A DNA stretch of 32,793 nucleotides from Nitrospirales bacterium (lineage in GTDB: Bacteria > Nitrospirota > Nitrospiria > Nitrospirales > UBA8639): contig JAJDBQ010000151.1 in the NCBI GenBank assembly GCA_029261255.1, positions 1 through 32,793 on the forward strand, given 5' to 3'. Position numbers and translations under genes: made by a program. Numbering within the stretch: position 1 is the first letter of the stretch; the number at the start of each line of letters is the position of its first letter. Of this stretch, positions 24,229-32,061 are shown in pieces. The notes under the pieces were generated by a model. The model saw nothing but the letters and a program-made list of their open reading frames with translations, was not told the origin of the DNA and searched no databases.

Positions 24229-24614
24229 TTGGCCGTGGTGTGACCCTTCGGGTGCCCTCGCGGTTCGCCGACACCGGCGGCGCGCAAACTCGCGGAGCTT
24301 GTCCTGGTTCTTCTCGCAGGGCTCAAACAGTGCGCGCCTGTTTTCCGTTGTCGGCTGCACGGCTCGGCCACACCACTAGGCCAGAAAATTCAAAATATGG
24401 ACTCGTTCATTGAAAGAAAGCTTGTCACATCAACATTTGAAGGAAATGAAAATGATGAACCAGCCTGAGGCGCTTTCTCCATGTTATTCGACGCCTGCTG
24501 GCTGGCTCTCTTGGGGTGGACGCTCTTAATATTTCGTGGGCTTGTTTGAGCAGAGCGAGTTGGCGCGTCTTCTGTCTGGCGGCCATCCTGTTGACTCTGG
24601 CCAGACTGGGCGTC

Positions 24615-24674
24615 AATGGTTTTGGCCACTTTGACCGAAACCAAAGTGGCTCGGCTGCCGGGCCGAACCCCGGC
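24615..24674 (+). repeat. Dispersed GC-rich repeat, copy 2 (inverted arm)
   Basis: Partner of 24169-24228 in inverted orientation, 386 bases apart. Both ends carry the short palindromic GC-rich tail (GCCGGG..CCCGGC type). Preceded by TTGTTTGAGCAGAGCGAGTT, the counterpart of sequence near copy 1. Confidence 0.8.
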
Positions 24675-24799
24675 AAGCGTCAATGCGGATACGATGAGAG
24701 ACCAACAGGAAACTGACGCGGCTCCTCAATAGGGATCATGTACACAGTCTTGACCCTAATATTCGTATGGGGAAATTAACAGCCTAAGCTGTGCTGTAT

Positions 24800-25471
24800 T
24801 CAAATGAGAGTTTGAATACAAGCTTCACTGTCGTTCTTCGGATTATTGACGATTGCCGAGACTGCATAGGCTTCCATTTCTTCTGGCGGATAGGGCTGAA
24901 GCAGGGATGAGAGGAATTGAGAATCTTGAATACTGGGATCCAACCAAGTCGAGAAATCCTGCGCCTGAAGAATGACCGGCATTCGATGATGGATGGGTTC
25001 CATGAGGGCGTTTGGTCCGATGGTCAGCATGGCACATGTTTCAAGGGCACCGTCAGGTCCATTCTCCCACCGTTCCCATAAACCCGCAAAGCAAAATGGT
25101 CTCTGATCCTTGAATCGAATATAGTAGGGTTGCTTCGTTTTTCCTTCGCGTTTCCATTCATAAAACCCATCAGCTAACACCACACATCGTTGTTGCTTGA
25201 AGGCTTTCCTGAACGAAGGTTTGTCTGCCACCGTTTCGGCTCTGGCGTTAATCATCTTATTCCCGATACTGGCATCCTTGGCCCATGATGGCACCAGCCC
25301 CCATTTCAGATCGATGCACTCACGTGTGGCGGACTGAGGGTTGGTGCGCACACAAGCGATACGTTGTGATGGGGCAATGTTGTAGCGAGGGGCAAGGGTT
25401 GGAGGAATTGGCAAACCTAATAATTCTGCAAGACTCTTAACGTTTCCTTTTTGAGTGAATCGGCCACACAT
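24800..25471 (-). CDS. SRAP-domain protein (YedK/HMCES type)
   Basis: A 223-residue SOS-response-associated peptidase family protein, which forms a stable thiazolidine crosslink with abasic sites in single-stranded DNA. All key residues are seen: Cys2 exposed after Met removal (MCGRFTQ), Asn in RYNIAPSQ, Glu in GFYEWKREG, and His in IHHRMPVIL. The length matches the family. The ATG directly follows the TAG of the DUF1499 gene with no gap, which suggests translational coupling. No LexA box was recognised upstream. Confidence 0.92.
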   Translation of the reverse strand: MCGRFTQKGNVKSLAELLGLPIPPTLAPRYNIAPSQRIACVRTNPQSATRECIDLKWGLVPSWAKDASIGNKMINARAETVADKPSFRKAFKQQRCVVLADGFYEWKREGKTKQPYYIRFKDQRPFCFAGLWERWENGPDGALETCAMLTIGPNALMEPIHHRMPVILQAQDFSTWLDPSIQDSQFLSSLLQPYPPEEMEAYAVSAIVNNPKNDSEACIQTLI

Positions 25472-25993
25472 CTAATGTTGCCCCGAGGGGTTTGTGCTCG
25501 GAAGGATGATCTTTGGAACAGCAGTATTGATTCTTTGATGAAAGAGGGTCGAAATGAGTTCGACCCGCTTTCTATTCGCCCCGAAGTCACTATGGCCCAC
25601 ACGAGATGCAGACCGTAGGTGAATCGTGTGATTGGCCGTATCATTCCTGCACTCTAGATCATCGACAAAACCAAAAAAAGTCGAGGTAAATGTGGCAGCA
25701 ATATACGCATCCCTTTCAATCGTCATCTCTCCGCCGATCTCTTGAATGACCTGTTTGATGAGGCCTAGCGAATCCTTGGCCATGGCCTCTGGATAATGTA
25801 TTGGGGAAATGTAATGTGAATTATCGTCAACAATGTCGCTGACAACACAGTTGGGTGAATCGGGGCATGGTGCAAGGTGTCCGGAGAGCAATCCTGGAGG
25901 CTTTTCATTTTTCGACATACTCCCGAGCACAAAGCATCCTGCAAGCATGAGCAATAAAATGACGATGATAATGATGAGAATCGTTTTAATCAT
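25472..25993 (-). CDS. DUF1499-domain membrane-anchored protein
   Basis: A 173-residue protein with an N-terminal hydrophobic segment (ILIIIIVILLLMLAGC), where LAG-Cys19 also forms a lipobox, so it is either a lipoprotein or a single-pass protein. The remainder fits DUF1499: LAPCPDSPNCVVSD near 40-53, ISPIHYPE, and the late SRVGHSDFGANRKRVE. Function of the family is unknown. It is immediately upstream of the SRAP gene on the same strand with abutting stop and start codons. Confidence 0.87.
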   Translation of the reverse strand: MIKTILIIIIVILLLMLAGCFVLGSMSKNEKPPGLLSGHLAPCPDSPNCVVSDIVDDNSHYISPIHYPEAMAKDSLGLIKQVIQEIGGEMTIERDAYIAATFTSTFFGFVDDLECRNDTANHTIHLRSASRVGHSDFGANRKRVELISTLFHQRINTAVPKIILPSTNPSGQH

Positions 25994-26158
25994 CGTTGGC
26001 TTGATAGCAGTCTAAGGCTACAGAGAATTCTGGAATCTATTTCTTCCCATTGTCTAGGGACTCTCGCTTGGCGATTCGCTCTGACCTCAAGCCTTTTGTG
26101 GCAGGTCCTCGGCTGGCTACTCTACAAAAGTTCGTGCAAAAAGGGAAACTCATGAGAT

Positions 26159-26359
26159 TCAGTTTTCATTCTTCTTGAAGGCCAGAAACAGAAGGATGGA
26201 ACCCACGAGGATTGCAGAGAAAGAAAAAATCATGATTGGAATATTGATGGTTCCCGGAGCTTGAAGATTCTCTAATCCAATGCCTCCTCCGATCACGAGC
26301 AATAGCCCTCCGATGAATAGGACAATCCCCTTTTTTATAATTGCAAAGAAATTCTTCAC
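26159..26359 (-). CDS. Small two-helix membrane protein
   Basis: A 66-residue protein with two hydrophobic segments: GIVLFIGGLLLVIGGGIGL and PIMIFSFSAILVGSILLFLAF, ending in a basic/polar tail (KKNEN). No family recognised. The frame can be read from a TTG at 26374, but the GTG at 26359 is preferred because AAAGGA lies eight bases before it. It is divergent from the Spy-like gene across the CpxR-type boxes, so it could share that control; this is inference. Confidence 0.6.
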   Translation of the reverse strand: MKNFFAIIKKGIVLFIGGLLLVIGGGIGLENLQAPGTINIPIMIFSFSAILVGSILLFLAFKKNEN

Positions 26360-26745
26360 GACCGATCCTTTCAAATTGCGACACCCTCACACCATACAAA
26401 ATTATGAGAGGGAAAGAAATGTAAAGGTAAGAATGAACCTAAGAAGGGAAACACATGAATAAAAAGGCAGTCTTTCGTTGAGAGGCTGGTTCTTGTAAAC
26501 GTTCTTAATCCCTCAAGTACCGTACAGAGCTGGTAGAGAAGGCATTGATCGTGCGAGCCAGGGCTGTATTGTATTCTGATTGTATTGGCAGAGCTCACTC
26601 TGGAATTCTCCTCCTACTTCCTCCAGTCTGTTACAATTTGTTACACAGTTTTACGACTGTGAGAAGATCTCCGATTTGGTGAATGATAGGGTGTGTGATG
26701 AAAGATCACTTTGATGTATTCATCATCACACGTAGGAGGTGTCTC
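26360..26745. other. Divergent regulatory region before the Cpx-like locus
   Basis: No gene seen apart from short random frames. It contains three CpxR-type half-sites at 26629-26654 and a small inverted repeat ACAGT/ACTGT at 26645-26660 overlapping the last of them. Confidence 0.6.
26629..26654. promoter_or_regulatory. Three CpxR-type half-sites at 10-bp period
   Basis: On the plus strand TGTTAC (26629), TGTTAC (26639) and TTTTAC (26649) begin exactly ten bases apart. Read on the minus strand they are GTAAA-N5-GTAAC-N5-GTAAC, the layout of the E. coli CpxR box GTAAA-N5-GTAAA. They lie about 92 bases before the Spy-like start codon, whose downstream genes include an OmpR-family regulator. 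Confidence 0.6.
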
Positions 26746-27210
26746 TTGAAAAAACGAATCCTCATTCTCAGTACCGTCGGGTTAATTGTTCTTGGCACGG
26801 CATTCGCTGTCGGTGCATCGAAAAACCATTCTGGGTGGTGTGGCTCGCATGATGGGGGCCAGGGCAAGATTGATCGTATCGCCCAAAAATTGGATCTCAA
26901 TGGGACACAGAAGGACAAGCTTCAAGCCGTGCAGGAGTCGTTTCTCCAGGTCCGACAAGCGATGACTCAAGCGAGAGGTCAAACATTCGATCAGGTTCTT
27001 GACTTGATCTCAAGTGAAACGCTTGACCAGGACCAAGTCCAAAGCATTGTGAAGCGGCATCAATCGATTGTGGAGGAGTTCACTCCAAAGGTGACCACCA
27101 AAATTGCTGACTTTCATGCCATTTTATCTCCGGAGCAAAAGTCCAGAGCGGCTGAATTTTTGCAAAAATGGAAGGAACGATTTGAGGACCGGAGACAGTC
27201 TCACAGCTAA
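26746..27210 (+). CDS. Spy/CpxP-like periplasmic stress protein
   Basis: A 154-residue exported protein with the TTG codon at 26746 as start. TAGGAGG lies seven bases before it, and the signal peptide then begins properly (MKKRILILSTVGLIVLG, cleavage near AVGA). The frame is open from an upstream ATG at 26683, but that would put a charged, non-export segment first. The mature protein is helical with repeated Q/K-rich turns: IDRIAQKLDLNGTQKDKLQAV and AILSPEQKSRAAEFLQKW, the LTxxQ-type motifs of the Spy/CpxP family. Such proteins act as periplasmic chaperones or feedback inhibitors of the Cpx sensor. Its place ahead of a two-component system and a pump supports that role. Confidence 0.82.
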   Translation: MKKRILILSTVGLIVLGTAFAVGASKNHSGWCGSHDGGQGKIDRIAQKLDLNGTQKDKLQAVQESFLQVRQAMTQARGQTFDQVLDLISSETLDQDQVQSIVKRHQSIVEEFTPKVTTKIADFHAILSPEQKSRAAEFLQKWKERFEDRRQSHS

Positions 27211-27220
27211 TCTTGATAAA

Positions 27221-27254
27221 GGGCGGGGAGGGCTTCAGTCCTCCTCGTCCTTTT
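27221..27254 (+). terminator. Terminator/attenuator between the Spy-like and regulator genes
   Basis: GGGCGGGGAGG pairs with CCTCCTCGTCC over all eleven positions (two G-U pairs), loop of eight, followed by TTTT. Placed 17 bases before the regulator start codon, it would lower expression of the downstream signalling and pump genes relative to the Spy-like protein. Confidence 0.7.
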
Positions 27255-27271
27255 CGTCATCCTAAGCCATT

Positions 27272-28015
27272 ATGCTCACCACTGTCTTAATCATTGATGA
27301 CGATCACAAGCTGATCGAGTTGTTGAGAGACTATCTCAGTCAATTCGGAATAATGGCATTGACAGCGGAGCATCCTGATCAAGGACTCACGTTGTTTCGC
27401 CAAAAGAACCCTTCGCTCATCATTCTCGATCTCATGCTTCCGGAGAAAGATGGCTTTGCTGTTTGTCGAGAAATCCGAAAGGAAAGCGCTGTACCGATTA
27501 TCATGTTGACGGCGCGGGGAGAACTTCCTGATCGTATTGCAGGGCTTGAACTCGGGGCTGACGATTATCTGGCCAAACCCTTTGAACCACGCGAACTCGT
27601 TGCAAGAATCCAGACGGTTCTACGAAGGAGCAATGGGGACGGCAGTCACCATCTTCCATCTGACCGTATCCAAGCTGAGGATTTGACGGTTGATCTGCGA
27701 AAGCGGGAAGCCACTCTCCATGGGCAACTCTTGGATCTGACGACGATGGAGTTTGAAATCTTAACACTCTTTCTGAAGAATCCTGAGGCTGTCCTGAGTC
27801 GAGAGGAAATGATGGAACGGATCCGTGGGATCGACTGGGAAGCGTTTAACCGATCTATTGATGTCGCAGTCAGCCGATTACGTCAAAAGCTGCAAGATGA
27901 CCCGAAACGACCTCGTTACATCAAAACCATTTGGGGTGCTGGGTACCAATTTTTGGTGACGCCGCATTCGTTGGATGAGGAGCACCCGCGTGGTTTCATC
28001 AGTCCCCCCAATTAA
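27272..28015 (+). CDS. OmpR/CpxR-family response regulator
   Basis: A 247-residue transcription factor. Receiver domain: acidic pocket in VLIIDDDH, phospho-acceptor Asp53 in LIILDLMLPEKDG, Thr80 in IIMLTARGE, Lys102 in YLAKPFEP. The winged-helix DNA-binding domain (about 130-235) shows LTTMEFEILTLFLKNPEAVLSRE, RSIDVAVSRLRQKL and YIKTIWGAGYQF. It should be phosphorylated by the kinase encoded next, and the CpxR-type boxes upstream of the Spy-like gene are its likely target. No clear ribosome site precedes the ATG. The last 26 bases overlap the kinase gene. Confidence 0.95.
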   Translation: MLTTVLIIDDDHKLIELLRDYLSQFGIMALTAEHPDQGLTLFRQKNPSLIILDLMLPEKDGFAVCREIRKESAVPIIMLTARGELPDRIAGLELGADDYLAKPFEPRELVARIQTVLRRSNGDGSHHLPSDRIQAEDLTVDLRKREATLHGQLLDLTTMEFEILTLFLKNPEAVLSREEMMERIRGIDWEAFNRSIDVAVSRLRQKLQDDPKRPRYIKTIWGAGYQFLVTPHSLDEEHPRGFISPPN

Positions 28016-29330
28016 GTCACTTCGTCAGCGTTCCATTTTCGTCAAGTTGTTCCTGGTTTTTCTGGCCACTGGTCTCGCCATCTTTATCGTCATTCGCGGA
28101 TTCTTTTTCATTGGGGTTGATCGTAATCAGGGCTTCAAGTCTGACTTATTCAAAAACTTATCCAAATATTCTATTCAGTTAGTCCATGAAATAGGTGCCC
28201 CGCCAGATGAGGAATTGGCAAGAACCTTAGCGAAAGAATTGGGCATCCAGTTCCTGGTGAAAAGCATCGAGGGAACATGGTCGACCGATCCGTCGCTTCC
28301 TCCAATGTCAAACTTAGAGGTTAATAAGGATTTTTCCAATTCGACTACGCAAGTTGGACGGTATCGGAGGCATCCGTTTGTGCTCATAAAACAGGATGAT
28401 ATTCAGTATGCCCTATTTTTTCTTCATCGACCATTTGGAGAACTTCCAGCCTGGAGCTTCTTGGGGTTGGTGGCCGTGGTCGGGCTAATTATTGGAACTA
28501 GTTATGTGGCGGTGCATCGACTATTTCGACCACTGAATTGGCTGACCGAAGGAGTGGGTGAAATATCCCAGGGCAATTTCAGTCATCAGGTTCCAATAAG
28601 GTCAGCCGATGAACTTGGCCGATTAACGCAGTCGTTCAATGAGATGGCTCGACAAGTGAATGATATGATTCAGGCACGGGACCGTCTCTTGCTTGATGTC
28701 AGCCATGAGCTGCGCTCACCCTTGACACGGATGAAACTCATCAGTGAAATGGTCCATGACCTGTCAGCCAAAGAGAAACTTCAACAAGAGATTCGAGAAT
28801 TAGAAACGATGGTAACTGAACTGCTGGAATCAGAGCGACTCAATAGTGAGGCGGGTGGTCTTACTCTGGCTCCCACGGATCTTGTCGCGATCGTGAAGGA
28901 GTTGGTGGCATCGTACGCCTCAGCCGGACCAGGCGTCCGGCTTATGGCATCACCGGAGAATCTCCAGCTATCATTAGATCGTCATCGAGTGCAGATTGCC
29001 TTACGAAACCTCATTGAAAACGCGATGAAATATTCTCGGCCTGAATTTGGCCCTGTGACGCTTCGCATCGGCACGACAAGCGATGCGGCTCTCGCGACGG
29101 TAGAAGACTTCGGTTTAGGAATCTCAATCGATGAACAGACGCGGATTTTTGAGCCCTTTTATCGAATCGATCCGTCTAGGACTCGAGACACCGGAGGTTA
29201 TGGTCTCGGGCTCAGTTTGGTAAAGAAAATCATGACCGCGCATGGGGGAGATGTGCTGCTGGAAAGTGAGCGAGACCGAGGGAGCACGTTCACGCTCAAA
29301 TTTCCCTTTAAAAATCGGATTAATGTATGA
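27990..29330 (+). CDS. Sensor histidine kinase, CpxA-like layout
   Basis: A 446-residue membrane kinase. TM1 about 16-40 (FVKLFLVFLATGLAIFIVI), a periplasmic sensor of roughly 110 residues, TM2 about 152-178 (WSFLGLVAVVGLIIGTSYV), a HAMP linker, HisKA with His239 in DVSHELRSPLTRMKL, and HATPase with N-box Asn344 (NLIENAMKYS), VEDFGLGIS and GGYGLGLSLVKKI. The GTG at 27990 is chosen over the ATG at 27975 because GAGGAG lies seven bases before it. The gene overlaps the regulator gene by 26 bases and the next gene by 4 (ATGA), so the set is translationally linked. The sensor region resembles no named family to me. Confidence 0.92.
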   Translation: MVSSVPPIKSLRQRSIFVKLFLVFLATGLAIFIVIRGFFFIGVDRNQGFKSDLFKNLSKYSIQLVHEIGAPPDEELARTLAKELGIQFLVKSIEGTWSTDPSLPPMSNLEVNKDFSNSTTQVGRYRRHPFVLIKQDDIQYALFFLHRPFGELPAWSFLGLVAVVGLIIGTSYVAVHRLFRPLNWLTEGVGEISQGNFSHQVPIRSADELGRLTQSFNEMARQVNDMIQARDRLLLDVSHELRSPLTRMKLISEMVHDLSAKEKLQQEIRELETMVTELLESERLNSEAGGLTLAPTDLVAIVKELVASYASAGPGVRLMASPENLQLSLDRHRVQIALRNLIENAMKYSRPEFGPVTLRIGTTSDAALATVEDFGLGISIDEQTRIFEPFYRIDPSRTRDTGGYGLGLSLVKKIMTAHGGDVLLESERDRGSTFTLKFPFKNRINV

Positions 29331-30802
29331 ATGAAGCAAGCCGATTTATGCGATTGTTGTTCTTGGTCATTGCGAGTGGCTGTTTCTTTGGTGGGTGTGC
29401 CCTAGGGCCAAATTACGAACGGCCTGAAGTAAACACACCTGAGTCGTTTCGCATGCAGCAAGGGGAAAAGACTGACGAACAATCATTAGCTGACCTTCAA
29501 TGGTGGGAGCTATTTAAAGATTCACATCTACAGGCCCTGATTCGTTACGCGCAATTTGAAAACAAAGATGTCCGTTTGGCCGCTGCTCGGGTTCGAGAAG
29601 CTCGTGCTCAACTAGGTGTCACGGGTGCAGACCAGTATCCTCAGATAAATGGCAATGCGAGTGCTCAGCGAAATCAAATATCTGGTGCGGCAGCGCAACA
29701 GTTCGGCCTACCTGGCAGTACCCAGGAGGGACCAACAACCAATCAATTTAAAGCGACGTTTGATCTGTCTTTTGAGCTGGATCTTTGGGGTAAGTTGCGA
29801 CGGGCGACAGAAGCCGCTCAGGCTGAACTCATTGAGCAAGAATGGGCACGCCGCACCGTTGTGTTGACGCTTGTGAGTGATATTGCCCAGGCATATTTCG
29901 AACTTCAGGAGTTGGACTTAGAGTTTGAGATTGCGAAACTTACTTCTCGAACGAGGGAAGAGACGTTAGAACTGATACGATTACGGAAAATGATGGGGCA
30001 GAGTTCGACATTGGATATCCGTCGCGCAGAACAGGAAGTGGCGCGTGCGCAAGCGGTCATTCCTGACCTTGAACGGCAAATCGGGCAAAAGGAAAATCAA
30101 CTGAGCATCCTCGTGGGTCGAAATCCTGATACCGTGATTCGTGCCTCAGGGCTTGAAGATCAAACCTTCCCTCCAGATGTACCGGCTGGATTGCCTTCGG
30201 CTCTTCTTGCACGACGTCCCGATATCCAGGAAGCTGAGCAACGATTGATTGCCGCGAACGCTCAAATTGGTGTGGCCAAGGCAGCATTTTTCCCGCAGAT
30301 CAGCCTCACGGGGAACTACGGCTCACAGAGTTTAGAGTTTTCCGACCTGTTTGTCGGGACCTCTAGGATTTGGTCATTTGGACCGTCTATCACAGTGCCG
30401 ATATTTCAGGCTGGTCGAAATTTCGCAAATTTAGAGGTGGCGGAAGCCAGGCATGATCAAGCCGTGATTAGCTATGAACAAGCGATTCAACTGGCGTTTC
30501 GAGAGGTTGAAGATGCATTGATCGGACACCAAAAAACTCGAGAAATTCGAGTTGCTCAGGAGGAGCTTCTTCGCGTATCTCGTGAAGCCCGACAATTAGC
30601 GCAACTTGAATATCTCAATGGCCAAGCGAATTATCTCGATGTGCTCGATGCGCAACGTCAGTTGTTTGATGTGGAGATCGCGTTTGCTCAAACGCAAAGG
30701 AATCAATTGCTTGCGGTCGTACAAGTCTATAAGGCTATCGGAGGGGGTTGGGACGTCTCGCCGTCTTCTTCTGAGGCTTCAACCCACGGTAAAGATCTAT
30801 GA
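29327..30802 (+). CDS. Outer-membrane efflux lipoprotein, NodT type (second system)
   Basis: A 491-residue TolC-like channel of a second tripartite pump. A signal peptide with FGG-Cys24 lipobox precedes ALGPNYERPEV, the usual start of this family. OEP features: WWELFKDSHLQALI, AARVREARAQLGV, LARRPDIQEAEQRLIAAN, YLNGQANYLDVLDAQRQL and YKAIGGGWDV. It shares the family layout with the channel gene at 18001 but is clearly a different sequence. Its ATG overlaps the kinase stop by four bases (ATGA), and its own stop overlaps the adaptor start likewise. Confidence 0.93.
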   Translation: MNEASRFMRLLFLVIASGCFFGGCALGPNYERPEVNTPESFRMQQGEKTDEQSLADLQWWELFKDSHLQALIRYAQFENKDVRLAAARVREARAQLGVTGADQYPQINGNASAQRNQISGAAAQQFGLPGSTQEGPTTNQFKATFDLSFELDLWGKLRRATEAAQAELIEQEWARRTVVLTLVSDIAQAYFELQELDLEFEIAKLTSRTREETLELIRLRKMMGQSSTLDIRRAEQEVARAQAVIPDLERQIGQKENQLSILVGRNPDTVIRASGLEDQTFPPDVPAGLPSALLARRPDIQEAEQRLIAANAQIGVAKAAFFPQISLTGNYGSQSLEFSDLFVGTSRIWSFGPSITVPIFQAGRNFANLEVAEARHDQAVISYEQAIQLAFREVEDALIGHQKTREIRVAQEELLRVSREARQLAQLEYLNGQANYLDVLDAQRQLFDVEIAFAQTQRNQLLAVVQVYKAIGGGWDVSPSSSEASTHGKDL

Positions 30803-32052
30803 ATGTGGCATGGTCGAAAACAAAACGTGCTGGTCTCTTTCGAATCGTGTTGCCCATCGTCATTTTGGTGCTGGCAGTTGTGGGGGCACAAGCGCTTATC
30901 GCCATACGTCCAAGTGTTCCAAAAACGGTACCGATCGAAACCTCGACGTTCGTCAAAGTCTTCAAGACGTATTCTCAAAATGAACGTGCGATCATTTCTG
31001 CCTTTGGCACGGTAAAGGCGTATAGGGAATTGACCGTACAGCCTGAGGTGGGCGGTCGAGTGGTGACACATCATCCAGACTTGATCGCGGGTGGTGTCAT
31101 TCCGAAAGGGACGCCGCTTCTTCGTATTGATCCGAGGGATTTTCAAGTCATGGTCGATGAGGAAAGAGCTGCTCTTGCCAAAGCGGAATTTGATTTGCAA
31201 GTAGAATTGGGGAACCAAGCGGTGGCAAAGCGTGAGTGGGATTTGCTTAAACTGTCCTCTGGGAAAATCAGTAAGCTCAGTAAACAGTTAGCACTGCGTT
31301 ACCCCCATTTGAAAGAAAAGCGTGTGGCGTTGGAGGCAGCGAACAGTCGCTTGCAGAAAGCGCAATTAGACTTGCGACGTACAGTGTTAACGGCTCCATT
31401 TCCGGCAGTCGTCTTATCAGAGTCTGTTGAAGTCGGACAGTTGATCAATGCGCAGAATACCGTGGCGACATTGGTGGGGACGGATGAGTTTCGTGCCTAT
31501 GTGAGTGTCCCGATTCATCAGCTGAATTGGATCGCATTTCCTGAATCGGGATCGATGACCGGAGCGCGGGTGCGACTCTTTCGTGAACTGGGAAATGGAA
31601 AACTTCTCGAACGAAATGGGGTCGTGGTGGACCTGCTTGGAGAAGTGACTCAGAATGGTCGAATGGCTCAAGTGCTGGTGTCCATCCCAGATCCTTTAGA
31701 ATTGAACAAACCAGAAGGGGAGCGCCACCCCTTGCTCTTAGGTGAATATATCCGAGTGGAAATTGAAGGGCCAATGCTGGAGAACGTGATCGTGCTTCCC
31801 CGAAGTGCCATTCGGGAAGGAAGTCGAGTCTGGGTGAAAAATGATAAGAATAGACTCGAAGTCCGAACCGTCGATATCGTCTTGAGCCGAAAGGACTCCG
31901 TCTTGGTGAGTCGGGGATTGGAGGATGGGGATCAGGTCATCATGACACAACTCCCAGCAGCTATTCCTGGCCTGAAGCTCGTATCGGCTGAGGACGAAGA
32001 TTCTTCCCAATCCATCGAGTTGGCTCCGTCGCCAGAATCGTCCGAGGAGTAA
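30799..32052 (+). CDS. RND efflux periplasmic adaptor subunit (second system)
   Basis: A 417-residue membrane-fusion protein. N-terminal helix (IVLPIVILVLAVVGAQAL), then the first lipoyl half (LTVQPEVGGRVVTHHPDLIAGG), a coiled-coil hairpin about 120-185 with the polar Lys/Leu pattern (SKLSKQLALRYPHLKEKRVAL), the second half (TVLTAPFPAVVLSESVEVGQ), a barrel, and a C-terminal domain (VIVLPRSAIREGSRVWV). The tail is acidic and Ser-rich. ATGA overlap with the channel gene; the permease start is 10 bases after its stop. Confidence 0.9.
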   Translation: MNVAWSKTKRAGLFRIVLPIVILVLAVVGAQALIAIRPSVPKTVPIETSTFVKVFKTYSQNERAIISAFGTVKAYRELTVQPEVGGRVVTHHPDLIAGGVIPKGTPLLRIDPRDFQVMVDEERAALAKAEFDLQVELGNQAVAKREWDLLKLSSGKISKLSKQLALRYPHLKEKRVALEAANSRLQKAQLDLRRTVLTAPFPAVVLSESVEVGQLINAQNTVATLVGTDEFRAYVSVPIHQLNWIAFPESGSMTGARVRLFRELGNGKLLERNGVVVDLLGEVTQNGRMAQVLVSIPDPLELNKPEGERHPLLLGEYIRVEIEGPMLENVIVLPRSAIREGSRVWVKNDKNRLEVRTVDIVLSRKDSVLVSRGLEDGDQVIMTQLPAAIPGLKLVSAEDEDSSQSIELAPSPESSEE

Positions 32053-32061
32053 TCAGCCACG

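Larger units (their letters stand above)
23913..24799. other. Non-coding region with inverted GC-rich repeat pair
   Basis: No real gene. Small frames at 24123-24716 are low-complexity Arg/Ser-rich translations of the repeat, of a kind known to be spurious. After the LPMO gene there is a terminator-like hairpin (23928-23970). The main feature is the inverted repeat pair at 24169-24228 and 24615-24674. Confidence 0.7.

Noticed and set aside
24123-24716. Several Arg/Ser-rich frames in the inverted-repeat region
   Set aside because: They are translations of a GC-rich repeat on both strands, without ribosome sites; this repeat type is known to generate spurious proteins.
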